Origin: Flavobacteriaceae bacterium F08102
GTDB taxonomy: Bacteria > Bacteroidota > Bacteroidia > Flavobacteriales > Flavobacteriaceae
NCBI GenBank assembly: GCA_023015935.1
Contig: JALKAY010000004.1
Coordinates: forward strand, 62,001 to 126,000
DNA: 64,000 nt
Direction: 5' to 3'
Positions 61,536 through 64,000 of the stretch are shown in pieces. The notes beneath the pieces were generated by a model. The model was not told where the DNA came from. It saw only the letters and a list, made by a program, of their open reading frames with translations, and searched no databases. A program made the position numbers and the translations under genes. Position 1 is the first letter of the stretch. Each line of letters begins with the position of its first letter.

Positions 61536-64000
61536 ATGATTAATAAAATCATTGATTTTTCAATCAATAACAAATTCATTATTGGTTTGCTTACGCTTAC
61601 CATAATCGGAACAGGTATTTGGAGTATGACAAAAGTACCAATCGATGCTGTTCCAGACATTACCAATAACCAAGTACAGGTTATTACACAAGCACCCAAT
61701 TTAGGTACAGAAGATATTGAACAGATTGTAACCTATCCTATTGAGGTGGCAATGAGCAACCTTCCTGATGTACAGGAAATTAGGTCAATTTCCCGTTTTG
61801 GCTTATCTGTGGTTACTATTGTATTCGATGATGATATGGGAACCTATCTGCCTCGACAATTAGTAGCTGAAAAACTAAACGAAGTCAAAGAGCAAATTCC
61901 TGCTGGTTTTGGCGAACCTACTATGGGACCAATTTCAACAGGATTGGGAGAAATTTACCAATACACCTTAAAAGTAGCACCAGAGTACAAAGACAAATAT
62001 ACCATCACAGATTTACGCTCAATGCAAGATTGGATTGTACAGCGTCAAATGGCTATGGTTGAAGGTGTAGTTGAAGTAAACGCCATAGGTGGTAAGATTA
62101 AACAATACGAAGTAGCGGTTGACCCAAACGATTTAAACGCTATTGGTTTAACCATTACAGATGTGTTTAATGCGCTTGAAGCCAATAATCAAAACACAGG
62201 TGGTGCGTATATCGAAAAAAACCATCAGGCTAATTTTATTCGCGGTGAAGGCTTGGTGCGAAGTTTAGAGGACATTAAAAAAATCACAGTCAAGAATATT
62301 AATAATATTCCCGTAACTATAGGAGATATTGCTACAGTACAATTTGGTTCTGCAATACGCTATGGTGCATTAACTCAAGATGGAGAAGGAGAAGTTGTTG
62401 GTGGTTTGGTAATGATGTTAAAAGGTGCTAATTCTAATGATGTTATCGCCAATGTAAAAGAGCGAATGGCTCAAATAGAAAAGTCATTACCAGAAGGTGT
62501 CATTATAGAATCCTTGTTAGACCGAAGTAAATTAATTGGCGAAACAACTTCTACAGTAACAACTAATCTTATTGAAGGTGCATTAATCGTCATTTTTGTG
62601 TTGGTCTTTTTATTAGGTAATTGGCGAGGAGGTTTAATAGTTGCCTCTACTATTCCATTATCCTTATTATTTGCTTTTATTTTAATGAATGTTTTTGATG
62701 TTTGGGTAAACCTAATGAGTTTAGGAGCAATTGATTTCGGAATCATTGTAGATGGTGCTGTAATTATTGTTGAAAGCACTGTTTTTCTTATAGCATCACA
62801 AGTTTTGAAAAAGAAACAACTTACATCTAAAGAAAGAGATAAAGTTGCTTCTAATGCTTCAAAAAAGATGATGAATGCTGCCTTCTTCGGTCAGTTGATT
62901 ATCCTTATCGTTTTTCTACCCATTTTAGCCTTACAAGGTATTGAAGGAAAGATGTTTAAACCAATGGCTTTGACCTTTATTTTTGCTATGATTGGTGCAA
63001 TGGTACTTTGTTTAACCTATGTACCAATGATGTCAGCTTTAATATTAAGAGCACCTAAAAACGATAAAAAATCTTATGGAGATAGATTTGTGCATTGGGT
63101 TGAAGATAAATACCAACCTTTATTGGTTAGAGCCTTGCGAAAAGGGAAATGGGTAATTGGTATTGCAGTTGTGTTGTTCGGAATAACCGTTTTTATGTTT
63201 TCAAGAATGGGTGGCGAGTTCATTCCGCAACTCGATGAAGGTGATATTGCATTTCACGCTATTTTAAAACCAGGTAGTTCACTTACAGAAACTATTGAAA
63301 CTACTACCAAAATAGAACAAATAGTAAAAGCAAAATTTCCAGAAGTTGATAAAATTGTGAGTCGTATTGGTGTTGCCGAAATTCCAACCGACCCGATGCC
63401 TATGGATATTGCCGATGTTTTTGTAATTCTGAAACCTAAAAGTGAATGGACTACTATAGAATCAAAAGATGAATTGATTGAAGCAATGAAAGAAGCAGTT
63501 GAAATGGTTCCTGGTGTTAATTATGAGTTTACACAACCTATTGAAATGCGTTTTAACGAGTTATTAGAAGGTGTTCGTGAAGATATTGCTATAAAACTTT
63601 ATGGTGAAGACATTGATATTCTATCTCAAAAAGCCGAAGAAATATCTAAAATTATCGCAGGTACTGAAGGTATTGGTGATATGAAAGCGGAAGCCACAAC
63701 AGGTTTGCCACAAATGACAATCAATTACAACAGGAATAAATTGGCGCAATATGGTCTTCAAATAAATACGCTTAATCAAACCGTACAATCTGCATTTGCA
63801 GGTGGTACAGCAGGTGTAATTTTTGAAGGTGAAAAACGCTTCGATTTAGTAGTACGATTAAGCGATCAAAACCGTAAGGATATTTCAGATGTTCAAAACC
63901 TGTATATCAATTTACCTTCGGGTGCTCAAATTCCTTTACGTGAAATTGCAGATGTAAGCTATAAAGCAGGACCAATGCAAATCAGTAGAGATAACACCAA
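61536..64000 (+). CDS. CusA/CzcA-family heavy-metal RND efflux pump (3' end outside window)
   Basis: The ATG at 61536 opens a frame with no stop to 64000 (821 codons). MINKIIDFSINNKFIIGLLT is the first membrane helix, followed by the porter domain (GIWSMTKVPIDAVPDITNNQ). The membrane proton-relay segment GAIDFGIIVDGAVIIVES is of the heavy-metal RND subclass, as is ERMAQIEKSLPEGVIIESLLDR. It exports Cu+/Ag+ or Zn/Co/Cd with CusB- and CusC-like partners that are presumably further right. The metal cannot be told from this part. Confidence 0.95.
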   Translation, partial: MINKIIDFSINNKFIIGLLTLTIIGTGIWSMTKVPIDAVPDITNNQVQVITQAPNLGTEDIEQIVTYPIEVAMSNLPDVQEIRSISRFGLSVVTIVFDDDMGTYLPRQLVAEKLNEVKEQIPAGFGEPTMGPISTGLGEIYQYTLKVAPEYKDKYTITDLRSMQDWIVQRQMAMVEGVVEVNAIGGKIKQYEVAVDPNDLNAIGLTITDVFNALEANNQNTGGAYIEKNHQANFIRGEGLVRSLEDIKKITVKNINNIPVTIGDIATVQFGSAIRYGALTQDGEGEVVGGLVMMLKGANSNDVIANVKERMAQIEKSLPEGVIIESLLDRSKLIGETTSTVTTNLIEGALIVIFVLVFLLGNWRGGLIVASTIPLSLLFAFILMNVFDVWVNLMSLGAIDFGIIVDGAVIIVESTVFLIASQVLKKKQLTSKERDKVASNASKKMMNAAFFGQLIILIVFLPILALQGIEGKMFKPMALTFIFAMIGAMVLCLTYVPMMSALILRAPKNDKKSYGDRFVHWVEDKYQPLLVRALRKGKWVIGIAVVLFGITVFMFSRMGGEFIPQLDEGDIAFHAILKPGSSLTETIETTTKIEQIVKAKFPEVDKIVSRIGVAEIPTDPMPMDIADVFVILKPKSEWTTIESKDELIEAMKEAVEMVPGVNYEFTQPIEMRFNELLEGVREDIAIKLYGEDIDILSQKAEEISKIIAGTEGIGDMKAEATTGLPQMTINYNRNKLAQYGLQINTLNQTVQSAFAGGTAGVIFEGEKRFDLVVRLSDQNRKDISDVQNLYINLPSGAQIPLREIADVSYKAGPMQISRDNT

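Larger units (their letters stand above)
46202..64000 (+). mobile_element. Integrative element in mnmE (left part; right end not in window)
   Basis: Begins after the mnmE stop. It carries an excisionase-like gene, a tyrosine integrase, three DNA-binding proteins, primase and DUF3987 genes, a restriction-modification enzyme, two HEPN defence genes, an Argonaute and a metal efflux system. All genes are on the plus strand. No relaxase, coupling protein or conjugation gene is visible up to 64000, so whether it is an ICE, a mobilisable island or a satellite cannot be decided. Confidence 0.75.

Overview
The window comes from a member of the Bacteroidota, most likely a marine-type Flavobacteriaceae. 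The evidence is low G+C, many promoters of the Bacteroidota -7 form TAnnTTTG (some with a TTTG or TTG box about 20 bp upstream), a type IX secretion sorting domain, a SusC-type TonB-receptor N-terminus, LytTR/LytS-like two-component pairs, DUF6515, BT4734/BF3469 primase and TIGR02757 family members.

Positions 1-46201 are chromosomal backbone. In order: the start of a TonB-dependent receptor; a DUF6242/kelch-like lipoprotein; a TPR sensor kinase with a LuxR-type regulator; a LytS/LytTR pair divergent from a compact EF-hand / YHYH / MORN-repeat / SCO operon; an M23-LysM peptidase; a T9SS cargo protein; a DUF2130 nuclease-like protein; a seven-gene efflux operon (TolC, MacA-like, ABC ATPase, permease, LytS kinase, LytTR regulator); recG; a TIGR02757 gene; a TlpA-like protein; an RsmB/NOP methyltransferase; purL; pheT-TPR-pyrD; an acyl-CoA synthetase; dnaX, split by a -1 shift at a run of ten A; miaE; and mnmE. 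Several gene-poor gaps hold degenerate tandem or dispersed repeats and hairpins.

From the 3' end of mnmE (46202) to the right edge lies an integrative element whose far end is outside the window. It carries an excisionase-like gene behind two sets of short direct repeats, a tyrosine integrase, two further HTH proteins, a primase/helicase-like replication pair (BT4734-type and PriCT-2/DUF3987), and then cargo. The cargo is a defence island (XRE regulator plus type IIG restriction-modification enzyme; a small membrane protein plus an ApeA-like HEPN protein; and an Abi_2 HEPN protein directly followed by a long prokaryotic Argonaute), then a His/Cys-rich small exported protein and a CusA/CzcA heavy-metal RND pump that runs off the edge.

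The most interesting unit is 57752-60954. A promoter overlapping 10-bp direct repeats drives a compact two-stem RNA hairpin, followed by an Abi_2 protein with an intact HEPN R-X4-H motif and, 17 nt later, an Argonaute whose MID guide-binding residues look intact but whose PIWI catalytic positions are substituted. I read this as a candidate RNA - HEPN RNase - catalytically dead Argonaute defence system. That function is inference; the gene order, motifs and hairpin are visible in the sequence.
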